This document shows positions 8,412 through 16,358 of a stretch of DNA of 64,000 nt, in pieces. Location of the stretch: the NCBI GenBank assembly GCA_002285055.1, contig NQYJ01000001.1:1-64000 (forward strand), read 5' to 3'. The first letter of the stretch is position 1. Each line of letters opens with the position of its first letter. The position numbers and the translations under genes are program-made. The notes under the pieces are model-generated. The model saw only the letters and a program-made list of their open reading frames with translations, was not told where the DNA came from and did not search any database. The DNA is from Candidatus Izimoplasma sp. ZiA1 (GTDB taxonomy: Bacteria; Bacillota_I; Bacilli_A; Izemoplasmatales; Izemoplasmataceae).

Positions 8412-9587
8412 TTATTTTAAAGCTTCAAGTAATTCTGCTTTTTTAAGTTTTGAGTATCCAGTTAAACCTTTTTCTTTAGCTAATGCTTTTAAATCAGCAA
8501 CTGTAAATTTGCTTAAGTCTTTAGCTACTTTTGTAACTGTTTCAGTTTTAGGCGCCGTAACCTCTTTTTTAACTTCAACTGTTTTTGGTGCAACTGTTTT
8601 TGGTGCAACTGTTTTTGGTGCAACTGTTTTTGGTGCTTCTACTTTAGGAGCAGCAACTTTAGGTGCATCAGTTCTTGGTGTGTATGTTTTGTTTGCATCT
8701 GGTTTCGGTGTGTATGGTTTTTGTCCATCAGTTCTCGGTACGTATTTTTTAGGTGCATCTTTTTTATCGTATCTTGAGTTATTATTTGAGTTATTATAAC
8801 CACCAGGTTTATTGTTGTTATAACTTGGTCTGTTGTTGTTATAATCTTTTCTAGGAGGTCTGTTATCTCTACGAACGTATTCTTTTTTAGGTTCTACTGT
8901 TTCTTCAACAGCTCCACCTTCATAAAATGCGTTAGCTAATCTAGAAACAATTAATTTGATTGATCTAATTGCGTCATCATTTGCAGGAATAACATAATCA
9001 ACGTCATCAGGATCACAGTTAGTATCTACGATACCAAATACTGGGATTTTTAATTTTCTAGCTTCTAAGATTGCGTTTCTCTCTTTTCTAGGATCAACTA
9101 CAAATACAGCCTCAGGTAAAGTTTTCATTTCTTTAATTCCACCTAAGAATTTTTCTAGTCTTTCTAGTTCTTTTCTCAATAAGATAACTTCTTTTTTAGG
9201 TAATTTTTGGAATGTTCCATCATTTTCCATACGATAAATATCATGTAACCTTCTAATACTTTTTCTAATTGTTTTAAAGTTAGTTAATGTTCCACCTAAC
9301 CATCTTTGCGACACGTAGAATTGAGAAGTTCTTAAAGCTTCATCTTTAACTACTTGTTGCGCTTGTTTTTTAGTACCTACTAATAAGATTTTACCACCGT
9401 TTTGAGCGATTTCAGTTAGCTTTGCATAAGCTTCTTCAATCTTAACTACAGTTTTTTGTAAGTCTAAGATGTGGATTCCGTTACGATGAGTATAAATAAA
9501 TTTACCCATTTTAGGATTCCAACGGCGAGTTTGATGTCCAAAGTGAACACCAGCTTCTAATAATTGTTTCATTGAAACTACAGCCAT
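8412..9587 (-). CDS. rpsB: ribosomal protein S2 with long C-terminal extension
   Basis: Small-subunit protein S2. Residues 1-225 are a standard S2 ([41 protein letters not shown]). After that come about 160 residues not found in ordinary S2: an Arg/Asn-rich stretch (235-275), Pro-Lys-Thr-rich repeats (280-350) including four VAPKT units, and a C-terminal module of about 35 residues ([19 protein letters not shown]...) that looks like a SAP/HeH or Rho-N type nucleic-acid-binding helix-extended fold. The frame is open to 9623, but the ATG at 9587 has GGAGGAAAC upstream and gives the conserved [17 protein letters not shown] start. The extension is in frame and ends at a terminator, so it is not read-through. 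Confidence 0.93.
   Translation of the reverse strand: MAVVSMKQLLEAGVHFGHQTRRWNPKMGKFIYTHRNGIHILDLQKTVVKIEEAYAKLTEIAQNGGKILLVGTKKQAQQVVKDEALRTSQFYVSQRWLGGTLTNFKTIRKSIRRLHDIYRMENDGTFQKLPKKEVILLRKELERLEKFLGGIKEMKTLPEAVFVVDPRKERNAILEARKLKIPVFGIVDTNCDPDDVDYVIPANDDAIRSIKLIVSRLANAFYEGGAVEETVEPKKEYVRRDNRPPRKDYNNNRPSYNNNKPGGYNNSNNNSRYDKKDAPKKYVPRTDGQKPYTPKPDANKTYTPRTDAPKVAAPKVEAPKTVAPKTVAPKTVAPKTVEVKKEVTAPKTETVTKVAKDLSKFTVADLKALAKEKGLTGYSKLKKAELLEALK
8581..8640 (-). repeat. four tandem 15-bp units encoding VAPKT repeats
   Basis: Three identical copies of the 15-mer gtttttggtgcaact and a fourth differing in two bases lie end to end. In rpsB they encode the VAPKT pentapeptide array. Such exact in-frame minisatellites often change copy number. 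Confidence 0.9.
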
Positions 9588-9616
9588 TTTTGTTTCCTCC
9601 ATTTTTCTGATTTTTG

Positions 9617-9690
9617 CCTCCACAATTATGTTTATATAGTCACCACCATCATTTTTGATAGCTCAGGGCAACATACTAAATTGTGTGTGT
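9617..9690 (-). promoter_or_regulatory. structured rpsB leader (candidate autoregulatory element)
   Basis: In the minus-strand leader, CACAAT plus TATGTT (positions 9685-9670 with a 4-base bulge TTAG) pair with AACATA plus ATTGTG (9632-9621), enclosing about 37 bases with a smaller TATCA/TGATG hairpin. The outer stem lies directly on a GGAGG just upstream of the functional RBS. S2 represses its own synthesis in other bacteria through leader structures; assigning this one is inference. Confidence 0.4.
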
Positions 9691-9713
9691 GATTTACGGC
9701 TTTATAATTTTAA

Positions 9714-9745
9714 CAAAAAAACCCTGAAACTTCAAGGGTTTTTTA
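9714..9745 (-). terminator. terminator after the B12 uptake cluster
   Basis: Stem of AACCCTTGAA with TTCAGGGTT followed by seven U on the minus strand, directly after the ECF-type gene. A TAAAAT -10-like hexamer for rpsB follows at once. Confidence 0.85.
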
Positions 9746-9748
9746 TTA

Positions 9749-10279
9749 TTATTTATTGTAACTCAACTCAGTTTTTGTATCTTCCAATAATGAAGTATGT
9801 TTAATGATTCTCATCATCGGCTTATATAGCCACAAAACTGTAAGTAGATTTGTTACAGCCATTATTACTTCAAATAAGATATCCGATGTTAAGTATGGCC
9901 AAAATTCTTCAATACCTGTATATATCATATTAAATGGAATAAATATCCATCCATATACAAACCCGAACACAAAAACAAAAATACCAAGTGTAATTTCATT
10001 ATTAGTATTTTGCAAAAATGTGTGATAGGCAATTGGGATTAAGTTCCACGCAATAAGCATTGGAACCATGTAAAACAAGTTAAATCCACCAAAGAATAAC
10101 GTATCAAGAATAATATATATCGTAATCATAATGACTGATTCTTTAAAAGTATAAACTGATACAAAAATCAATATAAGTAGTGTTGTTAACTGAACATTAG
10201 GTAAAAAAACTAAAGCTTGTTCAAGTGTGAATATTATTGCTACACTAAGAGCTATTTGGATTATTCTTTTGACATTCAT
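9749..10279 (-). CDS. ECF-type transporter S component, probably for cobalamin
   Basis: Integral membrane protein of 176 residues with about five to six hydrophobic segments and a short charged C-terminus, the size and build of substrate-binding S components of energy-coupling-factor importers. No ATPase or transmembrane EcfT gene is nearby, so it would share a common ECF module encoded elsewhere. The substrate is inferred from context: it is the third gene behind a cobalamin riboswitch and begins one base after the stop of a DUF4430 gene (TAAATG junction). CbrT-type cobalamin S components are the obvious comparison; identity cannot be settled by eye. Confidence 0.65.
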   Translation of the reverse strand: MNVKRIIQIALSVAIIFTLEQALVFLPNVQLTTLLILIFVSVYTFKESVIMITIYIILDTLFFGGFNLFYMVPMLIAWNLIPIAYHTFLQNTNNEITLGIFVFVFGFVYGWIFIPFNMIYTGIEEFWPYLTSDILFEVIMAVTNLLTVLWLYKPMMRIIKHTSLLEDTKTELSYNK

Positions 10280-10696
10280 TTAACTACCTCCTACTTCTTT
10301 ATATTCAAAACGAAATGAATCACCATCATTAAGAACTATAGAATCAATTCCCAAATTAGAATAAACATCATTTTCATAAATAGCGATAAAAGACGTTTCA
10401 AAATCTGTTATTAAATCATCAATTTCAAAGATAACTCTACTACCAAATGTTACCTTTTCACAAGTTGTCGATGGAGTATAAAATCTATCACCACAAACAA
10501 CACTGAAATTCCTATCAATAATATCAAAGAGCGAATCCTCTTTTTTAAAAGTAAACTGTTTTGCTTCCGATTGGTCAGTATTATTAACCAAAATTATTGA
10601 TATTGTACCAACCGAATCATTATTATTATATGAGAAGAAGAAAAGCGTAGTAATTAATAAGATAATACTAGCAATAGATATAACTACTTTTTTCAT
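10280..10696 (-). CDS. membrane-anchored DUF4430 (transcobalamin beta-type) protein
   Basis: The 138 residues have one N-terminal membrane segment (about 4-22, no lipobox) and a single extracellular domain of DUF4430 type: a strand-rich start with FTFKKEDSLFDIID and an end with GIDSIVLNDGDSFRFEYKE. That IDSI..NDGD....Y ending is shared with the beta domain of the next lipoprotein (VGIDDIEFKDGDEIGFEIV). DUF4430 resembles the C-terminal beta domain of intrinsic factor/transcobalamin. Two Cys (in CGDRFY and TTCEK) could form a disulfide. It lies between the lipoprotein and the S component, and probably passes cobalamin from one to the other; that role is inference. Confidence 0.7.
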   Translation of the reverse strand: MKKVVISIASIILLITTLFFFSYNNNDSVGTISIILVNNTDQSEAKQFTFKKEDSLFDIIDRNFSVVCGDRFYTPSTTCEKVTFGSRVIFEIDDLITDFETSFIAIYENDVYSNLGIDSIVLNDGDSFRFEYKEVGGS

Positions 10697-10712
10697 ATTC
10701 TCACTCCTTTAT

Positions 10713-11879
10713 TTATTTATACGGATTTACTGCTTCCATATTTGTTTTATATTCCTGATACATTACAACTGCTAAAAATGCTTGTGGTGTAGAGAATGAA
10801 AGATCTTCTGTTTGATCTTCTCCTAGTATCCACTTATAACTACCTGTGCTCGTTTTAAAATCAAGTAGTCTTGAAACAAGTGTGTTTGAACCTTTTGTAA
10901 AGTCAGTTCCAGCTGGATCTATTCCACAACTAATTAAACCAATAATAACACTTGATATGCTTGCTGCATTTTCTGATTGGCCCCAACCATTATCTCTTGT
11001 AAGAATACCACCAGTTTCAAGTTGGTCAGTACTAATCCAGTTTTTAAACTCTGTTACAACTGCTAACACTGATTCATCATCAATATAATCACTTAGTGCA
11101 ACTAATGTCATACCACCAGTATCTAAACCAGCTGTAAAAGGTGAATCGGTTGTTTTAAGAGCTGTTAATGCGGCAGTTTCAAAAGCACTAAAATCAAGAT
11201 CATGAGTTGTTGCGTTTAATCCGATTAAATCAAATGCTGTTTTTCCCCAATCTCCAAGCGCAGCTTGAGAGTTTAGCTCATTTAACTCATATGTATAGTC
11301 TAACCCAACTACATCTTTAATTATAATTGCCTTGAACAAATCTTTTGTAGTTGCGTAGACAGTGTTTTCATTATAAACTGCACTAACTTCTTCAAGTGTT
11401 AAGTAACTTTCTAAGACACCTAAAATATCAAGAGCTTTGATTACATTATAATCAAGTAACTCGATCGAAGTGTAGTGTTCAGCATGGTTATTCAAAAATT
11501 GATCGATTGCTTCAAGTGTTTTATCCCACCAAACAATTTCAAATCCAATTTCATCACCATCTTTAAATTCAATATCATCAATGCCAACAGAACTCATTTC
11601 TCCATTATAATAAAGAGCAATATAGTTACCATTTTTAGGAACTAAAGTTCCTGCTTCTAAAATCATTGTTCCATATTCACTTGTTGAATAATTTAAGTGA
11701 ACATCACCTTCAATTAATTCAATTAGTGTACCATCATAGTCTTTCTTGTAACTTAATTCATATGTAACAACTGTTGAATCTTCTTTTGTAATTTTTACCG
11801 TTATTTCGTTTTCTTGTACACATCCTACAAGTGTTGTAAAAACAACTAATGTTAGGAATATAGAGAATAGTTTTTTCAT
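10713..11879 (-). CDS. transcobalamin-like surface lipoprotein
   Basis: The true start is the ATG at 11879 (RBS AGGAGG), giving 388 residues; the frame is open to 11957. A lipoprotein signal ends in LVGC (Cys20). Residues about 25-118 are a DUF4430 beta domain. Residues about 120-380 are helix-rich with the marks of a prenyltransferase/squalene-cyclase-like alpha/alpha toroid: GLDTGGMTLVALS, NGWGQSENAASISSVIIGL and SFSTPQAFLAVV. Vertebrate transcobalamin has the same two fold types in the opposite order. It is the first gene behind a cobalamin riboswitch and its terminator. A cell-surface cobalamin receptor is the best reading; an adhesin-like role for DUF4430 is possible. Confidence 0.75.
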   Translation of the reverse strand: MKKLFSIFLTLVVFTTLVGCVQENEITVKITKEDSTVVTYELSYKKDYDGTLIELIEGDVHLNYSTSEYGTMILEAGTLVPKNGNYIALYYNGEMSSVGIDDIEFKDGDEIGFEIVWWDKTLEAIDQFLNNHAEHYTSIELLDYNVIKALDILGVLESYLTLEEVSAVYNENTVYATTKDLFKAIIIKDVVGLDYTYELNELNSQAALGDWGKTAFDLIGLNATTHDLDFSAFETAALTALKTTDSPFTAGLDTGGMTLVALSDYIDDESVLAVVTEFKNWISTDQLETGGILTRDNGWGQSENAASISSVIIGLISCGIDPAGTDFTKGSNTLVSRLLDFKTSTGSYKWILGEDQTEDLSFSTPQAFLAVVMYQEYKTNMEAVNPYK

Positions 11880-11903
11880 TTTTTTCCTCCTAAATATTTT
11901 ATG

Positions 11904-11935
11904 AAAATAAAAAAAACCATCCCCCAGGATGATTA
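11904..11935 (-). terminator. riboswitch expression-platform terminator
   Basis: Minus strand CATCC-TGGG-GGATG stem followed by eight U, between the cobalamin aptamer and the lipoprotein RBS. This is the usual form of ligand-induced termination. Confidence 0.8.
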
Positions 11936-11984
11936 AAAGTAAAAATAAATATAACAATATCTATATTTATTTTCGCTATAACTC

Positions 11985-12165
11985 ATTACCCAGGAGTATA
12001 AACAATTTTGATATCTGGTAGGTCTACCGGCTTAACTTCATCCTACTATGCACCTTCCCGCTACTAGGCAGTGGTATTTTTGCATTTCGTCTGTATTTAC
12101 GGTTGCTGGGACAGCTTGAGATTCTCACTCAATTCCCTTTTATGTCATAATGACACCCTATATCT
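11985..12165 (-). promoter_or_regulatory. cobalamin (AdoCbl-type) riboswitch aptamer
   Basis: The minus strand carries the conserved aptamer blocks in order: AAAAGGGAA (12145-12132), GCTGTCCCAGCAACCGTAAA, CCACTGCC, GCGGGAAGG, AGGATGAAG, and the B12 box AAGCCGGTAGACCTACC (12033-12017). Spacing fits the cobalamin riboswitch class. A TTGACT-N17-TAGAAT promoter starts the transcript just upstream, and a terminator lies between aptamer and gene, so high cobalamin should switch the uptake genes off. Confidence 0.93.
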
Positions 12166-12171
12166 AGTTAT

Positions 12172-12200
12172 ATTCTAGTTGAATAACCCTCATTAGTCAA
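12172..12200 (-). promoter_or_regulatory. promoter of the cobalamin uptake operon
   Basis: Minus strand TTGACT at 12195-12200, exact 17-base spacer, TAGAAT at 12172-12177, placing the start near 12165 at the 5' edge of the riboswitch. Confidence 0.85.
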
Positions 12201-12216
12201 CTAGTTTAATTATATA

Positions 12217-12657
12217 TTAATCAGTACTACCAAAACCACCATTTCTGGTTTTAAGAATTGTTTCTTCAAGGTTAGATATTAAGTATTTTTGGAATATACC
12301 CTGAGCAATTCTTTCTCCTTTTTTTAAGGTAATTGTTTCTTTACCAAAGTTAAACAATTGAACGTAGATAGCTCCATCGTTTTCCTCATTTGAATAGTAA
12401 TCAGAATCGATAATTCCAACATTATTTGGTATTGTTAAGTGATATTTCCTAGGTAAAGAACTTCTTGGGTACAATTTTAAGACTTCATCATTACCCATAA
12501 AAGCTTTTACTCCAGTTACTCCGAGTTTGATTTCTCCAGGAGATATTACCAAATCTTCAATTATTGCTAAATCATATCCTGCGCTATGTTTTGTTTGTCT
12601 TTTTGGTAATTCAAATTCTAGATGTGAATAACCCTTAGCTTTTTCAAAACCTCTCAT
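12217..12657 (-). CDS. dut: dUTP diphosphatase
   Basis: Trimeric dUTPase that hydrolyses dUTP to dUMP, keeping uracil out of DNA and supplying the thymidylate pathway. The five family motifs are visible in order: AGYDL, PRSSL, NNVGIIDSDY, KGERIAQ and the C-terminal RNGGFGSTD, which closes over the active site. Length 146 is normal. It overlaps the upstream NUDIX gene by 14 bases, and the cobalamin operon promoter begins just after its stop. Confidence 0.94.
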   Translation of the reverse strand: MRGFEKAKGYSHLEFELPKRQTKHSAGYDLAIIEDLVISPGEIKLGVTGVKAFMGNDEVLKLYPRSSLPRKYHLTIPNNVGIIDSDYYSNEENDGAIYVQLFNFGKETITLKKGERIAQGIFQKYLISNLEETILKTRNGGFGSTD

Positions 12658-13153
12658 TGTAATTCTCCTTCAAATATTTTAGCATATACAGTTCTCTTTC
12701 TGTCCAGTGATTAGTTGATCCGTTTTTTAAACATAATTCATTAAGAGCAATGGCTTTATCAATCTCGATGAAAACAGGTTTAAAGCCTAATTCGCTTTCG
12801 CTTTTTGAAAGATTTAACTCATTGTTATTTTTAGAAATTTTGGCAAAAAAGTAATGACTATTCATTGAAAAAATCTTACTTTTGTCGAACTTGTCAGGAT
12901 AGTATTGATCAATACATCCGATATAAGTCGAGTCAATAACTTCTTTCCCTGATTCCTCTAAAACTTCTCTCTTTAAAGCATCTGTCAAATTTTCGTTTTT
13001 TTCAACGCCTCCACCAGGAAACTTGTATTCATCAGTCTTAGCTAAATGGACTAGCAAAACTCTCTTATCCTCAATAATCACAGCTCTTGATGCTTCTCTT
13101 AAAGGCTTATGTAAACCATTTTGATTTGTATAATCAAAAGTCTTTATTAACAT
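12644..13153 (-). CDS. NUDIX hydrolase
   Basis: The Nudix box GGGVEKNENLTDALKREVLEESG is present near residues 47-69 with all catalytic Glu residues. The 169-residue protein is of MutT-like size; the substrate cannot be told from sequence. It lies between a methyltransferase and dUTPase with overlapping ends on both sides, so a role in cleaning the nucleotide pool is reasonable but inferred. Confidence 0.87.
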   Translation of the reverse strand: MLIKTFDYTNQNGLHKPLREASRAVIIEDKRVLLVHLAKTDEYKFPGGGVEKNENLTDALKREVLEESGKEVIDSTYIGCIDQYYPDKFDKSKIFSMNSHYFFAKISKNNNELNLSKSESELGFKPVFIEIDKAIALNELCLKNGSTNHWTERELYMLKYLKENYNERF

Positions 13154-13866
13154 TATCTTGCTAATACTACAACTAAAGGAGTTGCACTTTCAAACCCATG
13201 TGTTTTTATATGTTTTATAATTTTTACAGCTTTTTTCTCAAAATATTTTTTATCTTCCTCTTTTGATTTAGCAATCAATCGATCCAATGTTTTTTGGAAA
13301 AATTCAATTAGTTCATCAGTTGGTTCATTATGGGATGACCCTTGAAAATCCCAAGCATCTTTAATTTGGAAAGTTGAAGTATCTTTAAGTGTTTGCAAGA
13401 TTTCAATATTAGTAAAAGTATCTTTATGAAAATCACCAAAAGTTCTATCTACTTCTGCAGCAAAATGGTGAACATATTTATGACTTAATTGAGCTTTATT
13501 TAAATCATTAGATAGCATTTCATTAATTAAAATAATTCCACCTGTTTTTACATACTTTTCCATTTGCTCCATAGTTTTTTTTACATCAGATAAATGATGA
13601 AGAGTATTAGATAAAATTACGATATCAAAATAATTCTCATCATATTCCATTTTATTAATATCCATAACTTTAAATTCAATTCTTTCATCTTCTTTAAAGT
13701 TCTCTTTTGCAGCGGTAATTGCTCTTTCAAGTAAATCAATACCAACTATTTGTTCATATCCGTCATACATTTGTTTAATCATTCCAATAAAAGCACCTGT
13801 ACCTGTTCCAACGTCAAGGATTCTAGGACTTTCAAATGAATTTAATAATCTTTTTAGTTTTTCCAC
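13153..13866 (-). CDS. class I SAM-dependent methyltransferase
   Basis: The Rossmann-fold methyltransferase motif I is ILDVGTGTGAFIG near residues 18-30; an acidic residue follows (GIDLLERA), then motif IV-like FDIVILSNTLHHL. The substrate is unknown; the protein resembles small-molecule methyltransferases of the UbiE/BioC-like group. The start is GTG with GAGGGTGAT upstream. Its stop overlaps the NUDIX start (TAATG). A TATAAT -10 lies just upstream, after the fabZ terminator. Confidence 0.83.
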   Translation of the reverse strand: MEKLKRLLNSFESPRILDVGTGTGAFIGMIKQMYDGYEQIVGIDLLERAITAAKENFKEDERIEFKVMDINKMEYDENYFDIVILSNTLHHLSDVKKTMEQMEKYVKTGGIILINEMLSNDLNKAQLSHKYVHHFAAEVDRTFGDFHKDTFTNIEILQTLKDTSTFQIKDAWDFQGSSHNEPTDELIEFFQKTLDRLIAKSKEEDKKYFEKKAVKIIKHIKTHGFESATPLVVVLAR

Positions 13867-13902
13867 AGTTAATCACCCTCTCATTTCAAGAATAATTATA
13901 TC

Positions 13903-13936
13903 ATAAAAAAATAAAAGAGCAAAAGCTCCTTTATTT
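13903..13936 (-). terminator. terminator of the acc-fab operon
   Basis: Arms AAATAAAGGAGC and GCTCTTTTATTT pair at 11 of 12 positions around a 4-base loop, followed by a T-rich tract. The fabZ stop codon lies inside the stem. Confidence 0.85.
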
Positions 13937-14359
13937 TCCAAGTGCAAATTTTAAATCAGCTACAACAGCTACTTCACCTTCAACAAAAGCTGTAGCTCTA
14001 CCAAAGCCAATCGGTCCTCTTTGTTTAACTATTTCGACAGTCAAGATCAGTTGATCTCCTGGGATAACTTTTCTTTTAAATTTACATGAATCAATCCCTG
14101 CAAAATAGGCGATTTTACCTTTATTTTCTTCTAATGATAACATTGTAACTGCTCCTGTTTGTGCAAGAGCTTCTACAATTAAAACACCCGGCATAACGTG
14201 TTCTTCTGGAAAGTGTCCTAAAAATTGCATCTCATTAACACTTACATTCTTTATTGCCGTACAAGTTTTTCCTGGAGTTAACTCAGTTACCCTATCAATC
14301 AGTAAGAATGGATAACGATGAGGAATTATTTTTTGAATTTCATTACTATTTAATTGCAT
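13931..14359 (-). CDS. fabZ: 3-hydroxyacyl-ACP dehydratase
   Basis: Hot-dog-fold enzyme that dehydrates 3-hydroxyacyl-ACP to trans-2-enoyl-ACP. The active site shows [11 protein letters not shown] and [20 protein letters not shown], holding the catalytic His and Glu. Length 142 is typical. It is the last gene of the accB-to-fabZ operon, four bases after fabF. No fabA/fabM-type isomerase is seen in the operon. Confidence 0.97.
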   Translation of the reverse strand: MQLNSNEIQKIIPHRYPFLLIDRVTELTPGKTCTAIKNVSVNEMQFLGHFPEEHVMPGVLIVEALAQTGAVTMLSLEENKGKIAYFAGIDSCKFKRKVIPGDQLILTVEIVKQRGPIGFGRATAFVEGEVAVVADLKFALGK

Positions 14360-14362
14360 AAT

Positions 14363-15604
14363 CTATTCTCCTGTATATTTTTTAAATACTAAAGTTGCAT
14401 TATGCCCACCAAACCCTAATGAATTTGATATTGCAACATTTACTGTTTTACTCACACCTTTGTTTGGTGTGTAATTTAAATTACAATCTTCATCAACTTC
14501 GCAGTAGTTTATAGTTGGAGCAATAAAATCCTCTTTAGTACTTAAAACACTAAACATAGCTTCAACAGCACCACTTGCTCCAAGCAAATGACCTGTCATT
14601 GATTTTGTTGAACTGATATTAATATTAGAAACATGTTCCTTGAAAGCTCTTCTAATAGCTAAAGATTCAGTTTTATCATTAAGCGGTGTAGAAGTTCCAT
14701 GCGCATTAATATAATCTACATCTTCTACTTTTAAACCTGCATCATTAATTGCTAGTTCCATACATCTTTTTGCACCTTCACCATTAGGATCTGGACTAGT
14801 AATATGAACAGCATCACATGTTGAACCATACCCTACGATTTCACCATAAATTTTAGCTCCACGCTTTAAAGCCATTTCAAGTTCTTCTAAGATTAATGTT
14901 CCAGCACCTTCACCCATAACAAAACCACTTCTATCTTTATCAAATGGTATTGAAGCTCTATTTTTATCTTCACTTCTTGAAAGAGCGTGCATAACATCAA
15001 ATCCACCAATTCCTAGTTTAGTTACTGTTGCCTCACTACCACCAGCTATTGCCATGTCAAGGTAACCATCTCTGATTGCTCTAAAAGCTTCACCAATTGT
15101 GTTTGTAGCACTTGCACATGCAGTTACACTTGATGTGCATATTCCGTGTATATTGTGATCAATTGCAATATTACCAGGCGCTAAATTAATAATAGCCATG
15201 GGAATAAAGAATGGCGACAAGCGATCAAAACCTTTAGCTTGTGCTTTATCTTCTTCATCAGCAATTGTCTTTAATCCACCAATACCACTACTATAATAAA
15301 CACCAATACGATCTGTGTTTTCCTCTTTAAAATTAAACCCACAATCTTTAACAGCTTCTCTTGTCGCAATTAAAGCTAATTGGACAAAACGATCCAATCT
15401 TTTTGCTTGCTTACGTTCAAGGACACTAGTTACATCAAAATCTTTGATTTCACCAGCAAACTTGACTTTGAAATCTGTTGTATCAAAACCTTTAATATAA
15501 TCAATTCCATTTTTTCCATTTTTTGCATTTTCCCAAGTTTCATTAACATTATGTCCAATAGGAGTTAAAGCTCCTAGTCCAGTAATAACTACTCTTCTTT
15601 TCAT
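14363..15604 (-). CDS. fabF: 3-oxoacyl-ACP synthase II
   Basis: Condensing enzyme that elongates acyl-ACP with malonyl-ACP. The Cys-His-His triad is visible: TACASATN (about residue 164), NAHGTSTPLND (about 304) and STKSMTGHLLGASG (about 340). Length 413 is normal, and the C-terminus SLGFGGHN is conserved. The ATG has AGGAGGATAATT upstream. Part of the acc-fab operon. Confidence 0.97.
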   Translation of the reverse strand: MKRRVVITGLGALTPIGHNVNETWENAKNGKNGIDYIKGFDTTDFKVKFAGEIKDFDVTSVLERKQAKRLDRFVQLALIATREAVKDCGFNFKEENTDRIGVYYSSGIGGLKTIADEEDKAQAKGFDRLSPFFIPMAIINLAPGNIAIDHNIHGICTSSVTACASATNTIGEAFRAIRDGYLDMAIAGGSEATVTKLGIGGFDVMHALSRSEDKNRASIPFDKDRSGFVMGEGAGTLILEELEMALKRGAKIYGEIVGYGSTCDAVHITSPDPNGEGAKRCMELAINDAGLKVEDVDYINAHGTSTPLNDKTESLAIRRAFKEHVSNINISSTKSMTGHLLGASGAVEAMFSVLSTKEDFIAPTINYCEVDEDCNLNYTPNKGVSKTVNVAISNSLGFGGHNATLVFKKYTGE

Positions 15605-15614
15605 AATTATCCTC

Positions 15615-16358
15615 CTATATCATTCCGCCATTAACACTAATTACTTGTCCTGTTATATAATCTGCTTTATCGCTTGCTAAGAATAAAACTGCATCTGCAA
15701 TATCTGACGGTTTACCTAACTTTCTAAGTGGTATTTGATTTAAGTAATTATCAATAACCTCTTTTGAAAGACTCTCAGTCATTTTGGTTTCGATAAAACC
15801 AGGGGCAACAGCATTAACTGTTATATTTCTACTTCCAAATTCTTTTGATAAAGATTTTGTTAATCCAATAACACCAGCTTTACTTGCAACATAGTTGGAT
15901 TGTCCAGCATTACCCATTATTCCAACAACACTTGATATGTTAATGATTTTGCCACTTCTATTCTTCATCATATGTCTAGTTACATTTTTGCACATATTCC
16001 AAGTTCCTTTTAGGTTTACATCAATAACTTGATCAAAATCTTCTTCACTCATTCTCATAATCAAATTATCTTTTGTTATTCCTGAATTATTAACTAGTAC
16101 ATCAATTTTTGAAAAAGCTTCAATACCACTTTTTATAATGTTCTCAGCATCTACAAATTTAGTTACATCTCCATAAACACTAACAGCATTTCCACCTAAT
16201 TTTTTAATCTCATCAACAGTTTCTATTGCAAGTTCTTCACCAAAAATGTAATTAACAATTACGTTCGCTCCTTCACTACCAAAAGCTAAAGCTATTGATT
16301 TCCCAATACCAGTATTTGCTCCTGTAATTAAGATTGTTTTTTCATTAAATTGTCCCAT
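15615..16358 (-). CDS. fabG: 3-oxoacyl-ACP reductase
   Basis: SDR-family NADPH reductase of fatty acid elongation. TGANTGIGKSIA is the cofactor loop, NNSGITKDNL holds the conserved Asn, and the catalytic Ser and YVASK block follow (SSVVGIMGNAGQSNYVASK). The frame opens with MKM; the second ATG at 16358 is better placed behind AAGGAG, while the first would be only two bases from it. It overlaps fabD. Confidence 0.96.
   Translation of the reverse strand: MGQFNEKTILITGANTGIGKSIALAFGSEGANVIVNYIFGEELAIETVDEIKKLGGNAVSVYGDVTKFVDAENIIKSGIEAFSKIDVLVNNSGITKDNLIMRMSEEDFDQVIDVNLKGTWNMCKNVTRHMMKNRSGKIINISSVVGIMGNAGQSNYVASKAGVIGLTKSLSKEFGSRNITVNAVAPGFIETKMTESLSKEVIDNYLNQIPLRKLGKPSDIADAVLFLASDKADYITGQVISVNGGMI

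Noticed and set aside
8581..8640. CRISPR-like array
   Set aside because: Units are directly adjacent without spacers and encode protein repeats in frame. No CRISPR array or cas gene was seen anywhere.
8509..8799. Plus-strand 96-residue frame with Phe-Gly-Ala-Thr-Val repeats
   Set aside because: It is the antisense shadow of the VAPKT repeat region of rpsB, with no RBS or promoter.
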